From: Ectobacillus polymachus
Lineage (GTDB): Bacteria; Bacillota; Bacilli; Bacillales; Bacillaceae_G
DNA length: 64,000 bases
Reading direction: 5' to 3'
Assembly: GCF_048159605.1 (NCBI RefSeq)
Contig: NZ_JBLREB010000001.1
Span: 1,922,001 to 1,986,000 of the forward strand
Positions within the stretch are counted from its first letter, which is position 1; every line of letters begins with the position of its first letter. A program made the translations under genes and the position numbers. Shown one piece after another: positions 51,951 through 60,376 of this stretch. The notes beneath the pieces are model-generated. The model was not told the origin of the DNA and did not search any database. It worked only from the letters and a program-made list of their open reading frames with translations.

Positions 51951-53324
51951 TTACTTTAAGATTATCTTCGCTTTTTGCAAGGCTGCTTCTACTTGTGCAA
52001 ACCCTGTTCCCCCTTCGCTATTCCGGCGCTTCACGGCCGCAAATGGAGAAAGCACTTCATATAAATCAGCTTCAAACAATGGACTAATCGTTTGATACGT
52101 TTCAAGTGGTAGATCAGCTAAATAAACACCTTGCTTTATACATAGTAAGACAAGACGACCGACAATTTCATGAGCTTGTCGAAATGGCAATCCTTTTGCT
52201 GCTAAATAATCAGCAATTTCAGTAGCATTCGAAAAGTCCTTTTGAACCGCTTGTTTCATATGGTCTTCTTTTACCTGCATCGTTTCAATCATACCTGCCA
52301 TAACATGAAGACTTGTTTGAATCGTTTTTATCGTATCAAACATACCTTCTTTATCCTCTTGTAAGTCTTTATTATAAGCAAGAGGAAGACCTTTCATGAT
52401 TGTAAGTAAGCCAAAAAGATTTCCATATACACGGCCTGATTTTCCGCGAATCAATTCCGCCATATCTGGATTTTTCTTTTGCGGCATAATACTGCTGCCT
52501 GTTGAGTACTTATCACTCATTTCAATGAATTGAAATTCTTGGCTGCTCCATAATATTAATTCTTCACAAAAACGAGATAAATGCATCATTAGAATAGAGG
52601 AGTGACTTAAAAACTCTAAAATAAAATCACGATCACTTACCGCATCCATACTATTTTCATAAATGCCATCAAACTCAAGCAGTGAAGCACTATAGGAACG
52701 ATCAATTGGGAAGGTAGTTCCAGCAAGTGCACCTGCACCAAGAGGTGATAAATTAATCCGTTTTAGCGAATCCTTAAATCGCTCCTTATCCCGTTCTAGC
52801 ATCCAAAAGTATGCTAGTAAATGATGGGCAAAAGAAACTGGTTGCGCACGTTGCAGATGCGTGTAACCTGGCATAATGGTTTCTACATGCTTTTCAGCTT
52901 TATCTACGAGTACTTGCTGAAACATTGCAATTTGATTTATTGTTTGTTTCACTTCTTTACGTAAATACAAATGCATATCCGTAGCAACTTGATCATTCCG
53001 GCTTCGAGCTGTGTGCAGCTTTCCACCAACTTCGCCTACTTTTTCAATGAGCATTTTTTCTAAGTTTAAATGAATATCCTCATTTTCAACCGTAAACGTG
53101 AGCTTATTCTGCTTTGCTTCTTCAAGAAGCTCCTGCAGACCTTCTTTAATTTTTGCAACGTCCTCATGAGGAAGAATGCCGCATTTTCCAAGCATAGTCA
53201 CATGAGCGATACTTCCTTCGAGATCCTCTAGCACAAGCGCTTTGTCGAAGGAAATGGATGCACCGAACTCATCGACCCATGCTTCTGCAGCCTCGGTGAA
53301 GCGTCCGCCCCAAAGCTTTTTCAC
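51951..53324 (-). CDS. argH: Argininosuccinate lyase
   Basis: 457 residues. LWGGRFTEAAEAWV start, LHTARSRNDQVATDMHLYLR, MPGYTHLQRAQPVSFAHHL and the superfamily signature GSSIMPQKKNPDMAEL with the catalytic serine. Releases fumarate to give arginine. Start overlaps the argG stop by 4 bases. Confidence 0.98.
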   Translation of the reverse strand: MKKLWGGRFTEAAEAWVDEFGASISFDKALVLEDLEGSIAHVTMLGKCGILPHEDVAKIKEGLQELLEEAKQNKLTFTVENEDIHLNLEKMLIEKVGEVGGKLHTARSRNDQVATDMHLYLRKEVKQTINQIAMFQQVLVDKAEKHVETIMPGYTHLQRAQPVSFAHHLLAYFWMLERDKERFKDSLKRINLSPLGAGALAGTTFPIDRSYSASLLEFDGIYENSMDAVSDRDFILEFLSHSSILMMHLSRFCEELILWSSQEFQFIEMSDKYSTGSSIMPQKKNPDMAELIRGKSGRVYGNLFGLLTIMKGLPLAYNKDLQEDKEGMFDTIKTIQTSLHVMAGMIETMQVKEDHMKQAVQKDFSNATEIADYLAAKGLPFRQAHEIVGRLVLLCIKQGVYLADLPLETYQTISPLFEADLYEVLSPFAAVKRRNSEGGTGFAQVEAALQKAKIILK

Positions 53325-54526
53325 GCTTCCACCTTCTTTTGGTTCACTTGGCTGTATAATTTCGTAGGTAAGCCATATAGTGTAATAAATCCAAGTGCTG
53401 CATTATGATCAAATTGATCTTCCTTCGTATAAGTTGCTAATTTTTTATCGTAAAGAGAATATTCGGATTTACGTCCTTCTACAATAGCATGGCCTTTAAA
53501 GAGTTTCACGCGAACCGTACCCGTTACATTCTTTTGCGTTTCCTTTAAGAATGCTTCAAGAGCTGTACGTAGCGGAGAGAACCATAATCCATTGTAAATA
53601 AGTTCTGTCATCTGTTTTTCAATAACTGGTTTGAAATGAGCCACTTCTTTCACAAGTGTTAAATCTTCAAGTTCCTTATGTGCTGTTATAAGAGTCATTG
53701 CCCCAGGACATTCGTAAACTTCACGTGATTTAATACCTACGAGACGATTTTCTACATGATCAATACGTCCTACACCATGTTTTCCAGCAATGGTATTTAA
53801 CTCTTTAATCATTTCTGCTACCGTGTATGAAGTACCATTTAAGGATACTGGTATACCCGCTTCAAACCCAATTTCTATAATTTCTGGTTTATTTGGAGTA
53901 TCCTCCAATGCCAATGTCATTTCATATGCATCTTCAGGTGGAGCTGCCCACGGATCTTCTAGAATTCCACATTCATTTGCTCGTCCCCATAAATTTTGGT
54001 CGATAGAGAATGGGCTGTCTAAATTAATTGGAATAGGCACATTGTTTTGTTTTGCATATTCGATTTCTTCTTCACGAGACCATTTCCATTCACGTACTGG
54101 AGCGATAACTTCTAAATTAGGATTTAATGCTGTAATAGAAACTTCAAAACGTACTTGGTCGTTTCCTTTTCCTGTACAACCGTGTGCTACTGCATCTGCT
54201 CCTTCTTGTTCAGCGATTTCAACTAATTTTTTTGAAATTAACGGACGGGATAGGGCAGAAACTAGCGGGTATGTTCCTTCATACAATGTGTGAGCTTGCA
54301 AGGAGATAAGTGCATAATCATTTGCAAATTCCTCTTGTACATCTAAAACAAAAGATTTAATTGCTCCGACAGAAAGAGCTTTCTCCTGTACAAAGGCTAA
54401 ATCTTTTCCTTCACCTAAATCAAGACAACATGCAATTACATCATAATTTTTTTCTTGTAACCATTTAATTGCAACAGAGGTATCCAAACCCCCAGAGTAT
54501 GCTAACACGACTTTCTTATTTCCCAT
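53321..54526 (-). CDS. argG: Argininosuccinate synthase
   Basis: 401 residues from the ATG at 54526, six to seven bases after GGGGGA. ATP-binding AYSGGLDTSVAIKWL, CTGKGNDQVRFE, and YECPGAMTL are typical. Joins citrulline and aspartate. The 60 codons upstream in frame are the leader, not protein. Two ARG boxes sit directly upstream, so repression by AhrC/ArgR with arginine is expected for argGH. Confidence 0.98.
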   Translation of the reverse strand: MGNKKVVLAYSGGLDTSVAIKWLQEKNYDVIACCLDLGEGKDLAFVQEKALSVGAIKSFVLDVQEEFANDYALISLQAHTLYEGTYPLVSALSRPLISKKLVEIAEQEGADAVAHGCTGKGNDQVRFEVSITALNPNLEVIAPVREWKWSREEEIEYAKQNNVPIPINLDSPFSIDQNLWGRANECGILEDPWAAPPEDAYEMTLALEDTPNKPEIIEIGFEAGIPVSLNGTSYTVAEMIKELNTIAGKHGVGRIDHVENRLVGIKSREVYECPGAMTLITAHKELEDLTLVKEVAHFKPVIEKQMTELIYNGLWFSPLRTALEAFLKETQKNVTGTVRVKLFKGHAIVEGRKSEYSLYDKKLATYTKEDQFDHNAALGFITLYGLPTKLYSQVNQKKVEA

Positions 54527-54545
54527 TAAAAATCCCCCTCTATAT

Positions 54546-54583
54546 AAAGAATAAATATTCATTAAATGTAATTTTAATTCATA
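54546..54583 (-). promoter_or_regulatory. Paired ARG boxes upstream of argG
   Basis: Minus strand TATGAATTAAAATTACAT (54566-54583) and AATGAATATTTATTCTTT (54546-54563), two bases apart. Against the ARG-box pattern WNTGAATWWWWATTCANW they match 16 and 17 of 18 positions. They lie 20-57 bases before the argG ATG, where an ArgR/AhrC hexamer would block transcription. Confidence 0.7.
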
Positions 54584-54700
54584 ATCATACTTTAACAACT
54601 TTCTACTTAAGATGCAACAATTATTTTTGAGAAATTTAAACAATTCCTTCGAAGTTTTCCCTAACATCGTATAGAATAAAAGAAGCAAGGGGGAGAAATC

Positions 54701-55018
54701 ATGGAACATTATTTCATATTTAATGAAAGGCTAGGAATCGAAACACCTTACATCGATGAAGATTGGGACGAGATTTCTGTGTATACACAGCAAAGCATAT
54801 TGCTGAAATGGGAAATGATTAGGGGAAGAATACCTGATCAAATCGCAACTTTAGAAAATACCATTCGTAAAAAGCAAAATCAGCTTGATAACGAAGAAGA
54901 CTTCAAGATATCTTGCCTATTAAACAGCGATATCGCAGAACTTGCTTCTATGATTAATGACCTGTGGCTATGGTATCGAGTTAACCAAAATATTTCTTCT
55001 AGTAAAGCACATGTATAA
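54701..55018 (+). CDS. Hypothetical protein, 105 residues
   Basis: Starts MEHYFIFNERLGIE after AAGGGGGAG; acidic N-terminal half (YIDEDWDEIS), then a helical, charged segment (ATLENTIRKKQNQLDNEE) and DLWLWYRVNQNIS near the end. No signal or membrane segment. Divergent from argG, with TATAGAAT about 25 bases before the ribosome-binding site as a possible -10, and a strong terminator. I do not recognise the family; it looks like a small soluble helical protein. Confidence 0.7.
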   Translation: MEHYFIFNERLGIETPYIDEDWDEISVYTQQSILLKWEMIRGRIPDQIATLENTIRKKQNQLDNEEDFKISCLLNSDIAELASMINDLWLWYRVNQNISSSKAHV

Positions 55019-55067
55019 TGTGAAACATACTTAAAGATCGTTTATTTGTACATGAATGTCACAAGTT

Positions 55068-55120
55068 AAAAAAGCTACCAAGTAGATTACAGCTTTGTAA
55101 TCTTACTTGGTAGCTTTTTT
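55068..55120. terminator. Long hairpin terminator
   Basis: Arms AAAAAAGCTACCAAGTA / TACTTGGTAGCTTTTTT plus an inner GATTACA/TGTAATC stem. Lies between the converging 105-residue hypothetical gene and the EcsC-family gene. Confidence 0.92.
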
Positions 55121-55146
55121 AATCGTTGTAAGAAGTATTTGTATAC

Positions 55147-55980
55147 TTATACCTGTTTTTCTAACAAGTAGCGCATCTGATAAAAACGATGCGTAAATTC
55201 CGTTACATTTCTAGTTAATCGATAATTCACCACTGAGCCGACCGCTATTCCAATCATCGGAATTCCTTGTATAAGTTTACGACGTACAGAATGGATAATA
55301 AACATTTTCACACTTTGCTTTAGCAAGACTAATAAAGAACCACTATCAATAACTTCATCAGCACCATCATAGAAAAAGGGATCATCGGAACGTTTCGCTT
55401 CCTGTAGAAGATCATGCAGTGCAGAATGCTGCATACGTATTGGCAAGATAGATGCATGAAATACTTTCAGTGCCAACATCATTTCATAAGGTCTATTCAC
55501 ATTGTATCCATACGTAGTCGCGATAACTTGTACAGCTTTCAAATTAATTGCAATCATTAACGGAAAATCAGCCGCTAAAAATAAGAATCCTCCTACTCCA
55601 GTTGCACTGCCCTGCACAAAGGAATACAAGCGATGCCGTGCGATTTGATGTTCTGCAATATATATAAGCTGGTCAATGGAGAGTTTCCGTAAATCCTCTA
55701 TTTGTTCTACCGTTTCATCAAAGAGGCGAGCGCTTGAAAGAATTCGATTTCGCGCATCTAGCTGTGATTGCGAGCTTTGAATAAATGCATGCAAATGGAA
55801 AAGCCATCCATCTATCTTAGCGAAATATTCATTTTGTTGTTTATTAGAAAGCTGAGAGAAGGAACGATCTAGCCATTTATCAAATGCAAATTGAAAGTCT
55901 GTTACTTCCTGTTCAGCTAGCTGGTTCTCCCAATGCCTAATTTCATTCCAAATTTTCTGTTCACGCGACGAAAGCTCCAC
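55147..55980 (-). CDS. EcsC-family protein
   Basis: 277 residues. Helical N-terminal half, then SATGVGGFLFLAADFPLMIAINLKAVQVIATTYGYN, the glycine/alanine-rich membrane-associated segment typical of the EcsC family, and a second hydrophobic stretch GIPMIGIAVGSVVNYRLTRNV. EcsC domain proteins are peripheral or membrane-embedded with unknown biochemical role. Monocistronic between two terminators. Confidence 0.83.
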   Translation of the reverse strand: MELSSREQKIWNEIRHWENQLAEQEVTDFQFAFDKWLDRSFSQLSNKQQNEYFAKIDGWLFHLHAFIQSSQSQLDARNRILSSARLFDETVEQIEDLRKLSIDQLIYIAEHQIARHRLYSFVQGSATGVGGFLFLAADFPLMIAINLKAVQVIATTYGYNVNRPYEMMLALKVFHASILPIRMQHSALHDLLQEAKRSDDPFFYDGADEVIDSGSLLVLLKQSVKMFIIHSVRRKLIQGIPMIGIAVGSVVNYRLTRNVTEFTHRFYQMRYLLEKQV

Positions 55981-56040
55981 AAAACCCCACCCCTTATTAT
56001 GAAGACTTTTTTCTATATTATACCATAGGAAAAGAGCACA

Positions 56041-56070
56041 AAAAAAGAAGAGGGTGATCTCTTCTTTTTT
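56041..56070 (-). terminator. ackA terminator
   Basis: Arms AAAAAAGAAGAG / CTCTTCTTTTTT with a 6-base loop and flanking T run, downstream of ackA. Confidence 0.85.
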
Positions 56071-56092
56071 TCGTCTATGCCTATTTCACGGC

Positions 56093-57286
56093 TTATACGT
56101 TCGTTAAACGCATCACATCACGTGCAATCATCACTTCTTCATTTGTAGGAATTACAAGTACTTTTACAGGAGAATGCAGGAATGAAATATAAGCTTCCTC
56201 CCCCTCTACATGTTGATTTCGTTTTGGATCGCAGTAAACCCCCATAAATTCAAGCCCTTCAAGAATTCGCTCCCGAACCATGGAACTGTTTTCGCCAATT
56301 CCCGCGGTAAAAATAATAGCATCCATACCTTTCATCCGTGCTGCATAAGAACCTATATATTGATGTATTCGATTCACAAAAATATCAATTGCATATTTTG
56401 CACGAAGGTTGCCCGCTTTTTCAGCCTCAATAATATCACGTAAATCACTTGAAATACCGGATATTCCAAGAAGACCGCTTTTCTTATTTAAAACCTCTAC
56501 CACTTCTTCAACGGATTGATGCGTTTTCTTCATTATATAAGGTATTAAGGCAGGATCAATATTGCCAGAACGAGTTCCCATAGGGACTCCTGCAAGTGGT
56601 GTAAAGCCCATAGATGTATTAATAGACTTACCTTCCTCTACCGCTGCAATACTTACCCCACTTCCTACGTGACAGGAGATAAGTCGTAAGCTTTTAAGTG
56701 GCTTATGTAAAAACGCAGCAGCCTGTTGCGTGACATATTTATGTGAAATACCATGAAAACCGTATTTACGAACATGATATTTTTCATAATACTCATAAGG
56801 TAAGCTATATAAATACGCTTCCTTCTTCATCGTTTGATGAAAGGCTGTATCAAAAACAGCAACAGCAGGAACATTCGGTAATACTTGTTGAAATTCAATG
56901 ATACCTGTCAAATTAGCATAATTGTGTAAAGGTGCCAATTCAGCCAGTTCTTCAATATTATGTAGTACTTCATCATTTACGACAGCCGAATCATGAAATA
57001 TTTCACCACCATGCACGACACGATGACCTATTCCACTAATTTCATCTAATGACTGAATAATGCCAGAGCTTTTTAACGCATCCACTAGTACTTGTACTGC
57101 CTCACCGTGATTCGCTATATCAATAACCTTTGTCGTTTCATTTCCATTTATGGTTATTTTAAAGATGCCATCATTCATGCCAATTCGTTCGATGATTCCT
57201 TTTGTGATTACATTCTCACTTGGCATATCAAATAGCTGAAACTTTAAGGAAGAACTTCCTGAATTAATTGCAATAATTTTTGCCAT
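56093..57286 (-). CDS. ackA: Acetate kinase
   Basis: 397 residues from the ATG at 57286 (MAKIIAINSGSSSLKFQLF). RVVHGGEIF, AVFDTAFHQTM with catalytic Asp, GFHGISHKYV, SCHVGSGVSIAAV and IFTAGIGENSS are the ASKHA-fold acetate kinase motifs. Makes ATP from acetyl phosphate and excretes acetate. A TATAGT -10 lies in the ~200-base upstream region; I found no convincing cre there. In B. subtilis moaB lies between argH and ackA, but not here. Confidence 0.97.
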   Translation of the reverse strand: MAKIIAINSGSSSLKFQLFDMPSENVITKGIIERIGMNDGIFKITINGNETTKVIDIANHGEAVQVLVDALKSSGIIQSLDEISGIGHRVVHGGEIFHDSAVVNDEVLHNIEELAELAPLHNYANLTGIIEFQQVLPNVPAVAVFDTAFHQTMKKEAYLYSLPYEYYEKYHVRKYGFHGISHKYVTQQAAAFLHKPLKSLRLISCHVGSGVSIAAVEEGKSINTSMGFTPLAGVPMGTRSGNIDPALIPYIMKKTHQSVEEVVEVLNKKSGLLGISGISSDLRDIIEAEKAGNLRAKYAIDIFVNRIHQYIGSYAARMKGMDAIIFTAGIGENSSMVRERILEGLEFMGVYCDPKRNQHVEGEEAYISFLHSPVKVLVIPTNEEVMIARDVMRLTNV

Positions 57287-57436
57287 GCACGTTTCATCCC
57301 TTCTCTTCAATGCCTACAAGTTAATACAAAAAAAAAGAAACTATACTAAAATTTAACCATTGGAGTAGCTGTATTTCAATCAAAAAGCGAAAATAAAAAC
57401 AAAATGTACACATGTGTTAAACTTGTGAAACTATAA

Positions 57437-57478
57437 AAAAAAGGTGAAACTTCATAAATTTTCAGTTTCACCTTTTAT
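57437..57478 (-). terminator. Terminator of the ytxK-like gene
   Basis: Arms AAAAGGTGAAACT / AGTTTCACCTTTT with a 12-base loop and eight T on the minus strand. Confidence 0.88.
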
Positions 57479-57483
57479 GTAGA

Positions 57484-58473
57484 TTATTTTGCTTGTTTAT
57501 TATCTTGAAACCACCGGGTAATTTGCGCCATAATATTTTCCATTGCATGTCGGTTTGTAAACTTAGGAAGTTCCACTAGCATTGCTTGCTTTGGCGGCTG
57601 TATACTAGCACCCTTCTTTTGAAGTATAAATATGCTTTTGGCATGCTTTTCATTCGCAAACATCGATACAGGCAATTGCAATACACCTTGGACATAACAG
57701 GTTTCCTGTAAAAATGTGTGTAATTTCTTTGCTTGCTCACTTTCAAATAAAGCATTAGGTATAAGGAAGAACAAGTATCCTCCTTCTTTTGCATACTTCA
57801 TGCCCTGCTCTATAAATAAATGGTGAGAAAACGACATACCGCTTTCTGCCCGTAATGAAAATTTCTTTGCGCTTTCTTCATTTGGATAATATCCAACAGG
57901 CATGTCACATACAACCGCATCAACAGGATCAATATAAAGCGGAGCTAATCCATCCTGATGAAAAAACTCCATATGGTGTCTTTGTAGATTTGCGTTAACA
58001 TAGGCAAGACGGACTAATATATCATCAATTTCTACGGCATATCCGTTTACCGTTGTTTCCTTTTCCATTGTATTAAAAATCGTTGTAAGCAGATTAGCAG
58101 TTCCTGCAGCTGGATCTAAAATCGAGATTTGCTTCTTGCCCTCCAAAAACTTTGAAAACAAATAACTTAAGAAAATACCTACCGCATCAGGTGTCATCTC
58201 ATGATTAGCTTGAATTCCTTCTTTCATTCCTTTTAACAAGCAAAGCTGGAATGCCTTACGAATATCTTCACTCTTATAGTTTTGAAATGTATCATATACT
58301 TTTTGTAAACGTTCACTTGTAGAAGTGTGTAGTCCATTCTGTAGAATGGCACCTTCAAATAGATTATCTCCTGTTTCGATTAACGCTTCCAAATACGTAA
58401 CATCTAATTCCTTCCGTAACAGAATGGATGATGTATCAAAGATGGAAAAAAGTTCTTCTACAGCTGTACTCAT
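57484..58473 (-). CDS. ytxK: Class I SAM-dependent methyltransferase-like protein (YtxK type)
   Basis: 329 residues from the ATG at 58473, seven bases after GGGAGGT. SAM-binding motif SILDPAAGTANLLTTIF and a fold close to N6-adenine DNA methyltransferases (HsdM-like). Motif IV, normally (N/D)PP(Y/F), reads DMPVGYY, so true DNA-methylating activity is doubtful. Standard position between ackA and tpx in Bacillus. No restriction gene is nearby. Confidence 0.87.
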   Translation of the reverse strand: MSTAVEELFSIFDTSSILLRKELDVTYLEALIETGDNLFEGAILQNGLHTSTSERLQKVYDTFQNYKSEDIRKAFQLCLLKGMKEGIQANHEMTPDAVGIFLSYLFSKFLEGKKQISILDPAAGTANLLTTIFNTMEKETTVNGYAVEIDDILVRLAYVNANLQRHHMEFFHQDGLAPLYIDPVDAVVCDMPVGYYPNEESAKKFSLRAESGMSFSHHLFIEQGMKYAKEGGYLFFLIPNALFESEQAKKLHTFLQETCYVQGVLQLPVSMFANEKHAKSIFILQKKGASIQPPKQAMLVELPKFTNRHAMENIMAQITRWFQDNKQAK

Positions 58474-58573
58474 TTCGTAAACCTCCCTGTACTTCGTACA
58501 CATAAGTTCTATTATACTACATGGAAACCTACAACAGAATAGCTACAGATGGGGCCTTATCGTTTATATCTAC

Positions 58574-58617
58574 AAAAAAAAGAACGTCCCCTAGTAGAAG
58601 AGGACGTTCTTTTTTTA
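58574..58617 (-). terminator. tpx terminator
   Basis: Perfect 15-bp arms AAAAAAAGAACGTCC / GGACGTTCTTTTTTT and an 11-13 base loop, directly after the tpx stop. Confidence 0.92.
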
Positions 58618-58625
58618 CGATACGA

Positions 58626-59126
58626 TTATTTTGCAGCTTTTGCTGCTGCAATCGCAGCTTCGTAATTAGGATGAGAAGTACCTTCACTTACATATTCTAC
58701 GTAAGTTACTTTATCTTCGCTATCTACAACAAATACAGCACGAGCTAATAAGCGAAGTTCTTTCATTACAACTCCGTATGCTTCGCCAAATGATAGATCG
58801 CGATGATCTGAAAGTGTTACAACATTTTCTAAGCCACTAGCTGCACACCAACGTTTTTGTGCAAATGGAAGGTCATTGCTAATAGTTAATACTTTAACAT
58901 TGCCAAGCTTAGAAGCTTCTTCATTGAAACGACGTGTTTGTGCATCGCATACACCTGTATCAACAGAAGGAACAACACTAATTAATTTTACTGCACCCTT
59001 ATAAGAATCTAATGTAACAGGAGACAAATCATTTGCTAAAACTGTAAAGTTAGGTGCTTTCTCACCAACCTTTACTTCAGTACCAAGCATTGTCATTGGA
59101 TTCCCCTTGAATGTAACTGCTGCCAT
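58626..59126 (-). CDS. tpx: Thiol peroxidase
   Basis: 166 residues from the ATG at 59126 (MAAVTFKGNPMTMLG), eight bases after AGGAGGA; the upstream in-frame hydrophobic stretch is not part of the protein. Peroxidatic cysteine in SVVPSVDTGVCDAQTRRF and resolving cysteine in FAQKRWCAASG. Atypical 2-Cys peroxiredoxin reducing hydroperoxides with thioredoxin. Follows ytfJ. Confidence 0.97.
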   Translation of the reverse strand: MAAVTFKGNPMTMLGTEVKVGEKAPNFTVLANDLSPVTLDSYKGAVKLISVVPSVDTGVCDAQTRRFNEEASKLGNVKVLTISNDLPFAQKRWCAASGLENVVTLSDHRDLSFGEAYGVVMKELRLLARAVFVVDSEDKVTYVEYVSEGTSHPNYEAAIAAAKAAK

Positions 59127-59270
59127 CTCAACATCCTCCTTATAACTAAATATGTACACTATAAATGATAGAGATAATAAAAAAAGAATGCAAATAAAAC
59201 AGCTTTCATTTTTAAAAATTATAAAAGGACGAAGGTTGCCCTTCATCCTCATTAACGAAAAATTCTATTC

Positions 59271-59669
59271 TTAGACGATTTCTTCGCTATCAGTTGGCTG
59301 CTCTTCATTCTTCTGAAATAGCTGTTTTATTTTTTCAACAGCCTGCGGCGTAGCATCTATTACTTTGTCAAGTAAATGAGTCTGTTCATCAAGATGCAAC
59401 AGCTTTATTCCTGTTTTTGTTATAATTAGGAATGCGATTGGGGATAGCGAAACACCACCGCCACTCCCCCCGCCAAAAGGATAATCGCTGCCTTCTTCTA
59501 CGTTGCCAAACTCACTTCCACCAGCTGCAAAACCATAACTTACCTTTGAAACCGTTAAAATTATATTTCCATCAGGTGAGTGGATTGGATCACTAATCAT
59601 TGTATTCACGTTAACCATTTGCTTTATATTTTCCATTGCAGTTGTCATGATTCCTTGAATCGGATGCAC
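59271..59669 (-). CDS. ytfJ: Sporulation protein YtfJ (GerW family)
   Basis: 132 residues from a GTG start with AAGGGGG upstream. GNIILTVSKVSYGFAAGGSEF and GGGSGGGVSLSPIAFLII are the signature of the GerW/YtfJ family. In Bacillus it is made in the forespore and affects germination; a C-terminal charged tail follows. Five bases after ytfI, so one transcript. Confidence 0.93.
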   Translation of the reverse strand: MHPIQGIMTTAMENIKQMVNVNTMISDPIHSPDGNIILTVSKVSYGFAAGGSEFGNVEEGSDYPFGGGSGGGVSLSPIAFLIITKTGIKLLHLDEQTHLLDKVIDATPQAVEKIKQLFQKNEEQPTDSEEIV

Positions 59670-59673
59670 TACA

Positions 59674-60303
59674 TTACCCCCTTACCTCAGTCTGATAAAA
59701 AATGGAGCGATGTTTGTGGATATGCCGAAATAGGCTGAAAGCGAAAAAGAGCATTTGTCCTATACGAAAAGAAACCATACATTCTAACTCTGAAGTAGTT
59801 ACAATTCCATCATATACCGGAATTACTTCTAATTTAGGCAACGTTATTACATTCGTATAGTTGCTAAGAATCCCTAGTATCAGTCCCTTGACCTGCCAAA
59901 CAAAGCCCGTAATTATTCCTGTATTCGCTGCATCTCCAGTACCAATATGTGAACGCCATAGAAATTGCTTCACTTTGACTTTACGTAAAAAGCCTTTGCT
60001 TATAGTATGGATATCAGTCATGCTTTTTATCAGCTGTGAGATTTTCTCAATAAGGGAAAAATACTTCTCTTTTGTTTCTTCATCCTTGGTCACCGATTCA
60101 GGTTCTTTATTTTCTTTTGTCTGGTGTTTTTCTACGAATGCTAATACATCAAATGTATAACGAATAAACAAAATTCGAACTTGAATGAAACAGTGTTGCC
60201 CTTCTTCTGTGTAACATGCCATTAGTTTTATGGTAACAGTCGTAATGAAAAGAACGAATAAAAGTGCAACTATAATAACAGGAACGATTATAAACCAATT
60301 CAT
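59674..60303 (-). CDS. ytfI: DUF2953 protein YtfI
   Basis: 209 residues with an N-terminal membrane span (FIIVPVIIVALLFVLFITTV), a charged middle (KHQTKENKEPESVTKDEETKEK) and a C-terminal domain with the DUF2953 pattern GTGDAANTGIITGFVW and VIPVYDGIVTTSELEC. Forms a sporulation-linked pair with ytfJ. Function not established. Confidence 0.88.
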   Translation of the reverse strand: MNWFIIVPVIIVALLFVLFITTVTIKLMACYTEEGQHCFIQVRILFIRYTFDVLAFVEKHQTKENKEPESVTKDEETKEKYFSLIEKISQLIKSMTDIHTISKGFLRKVKVKQFLWRSHIGTGDAANTGIITGFVWQVKGLILGILSNYTNVITLPKLEVIPVYDGIVTTSELECMVSFRIGQMLFFAFSLFRHIHKHRSIFYQTEVRG

Positions 60304-60376
60304 CTTTCGCTCATCCTTTCACTCCGTCCCCATTATTGACTGATACCGCAAGAAATAAACGTTACAAGCCTATCCT

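Noticed and set aside
57484..58473. Possible restriction-modification system at the methyltransferase-like gene
   Set aside because: No restriction or specificity subunit nearby, motif IV is degenerate, and the gene is the syntenic ytxK.
58626..59252. Tpx with an N-terminal hydrophobic extension as a secreted form
   Set aside because: A strong ribosome-binding site precedes the internal ATG at 59126, which gives the normal Tpx N terminus; the extension is untranslated leader.
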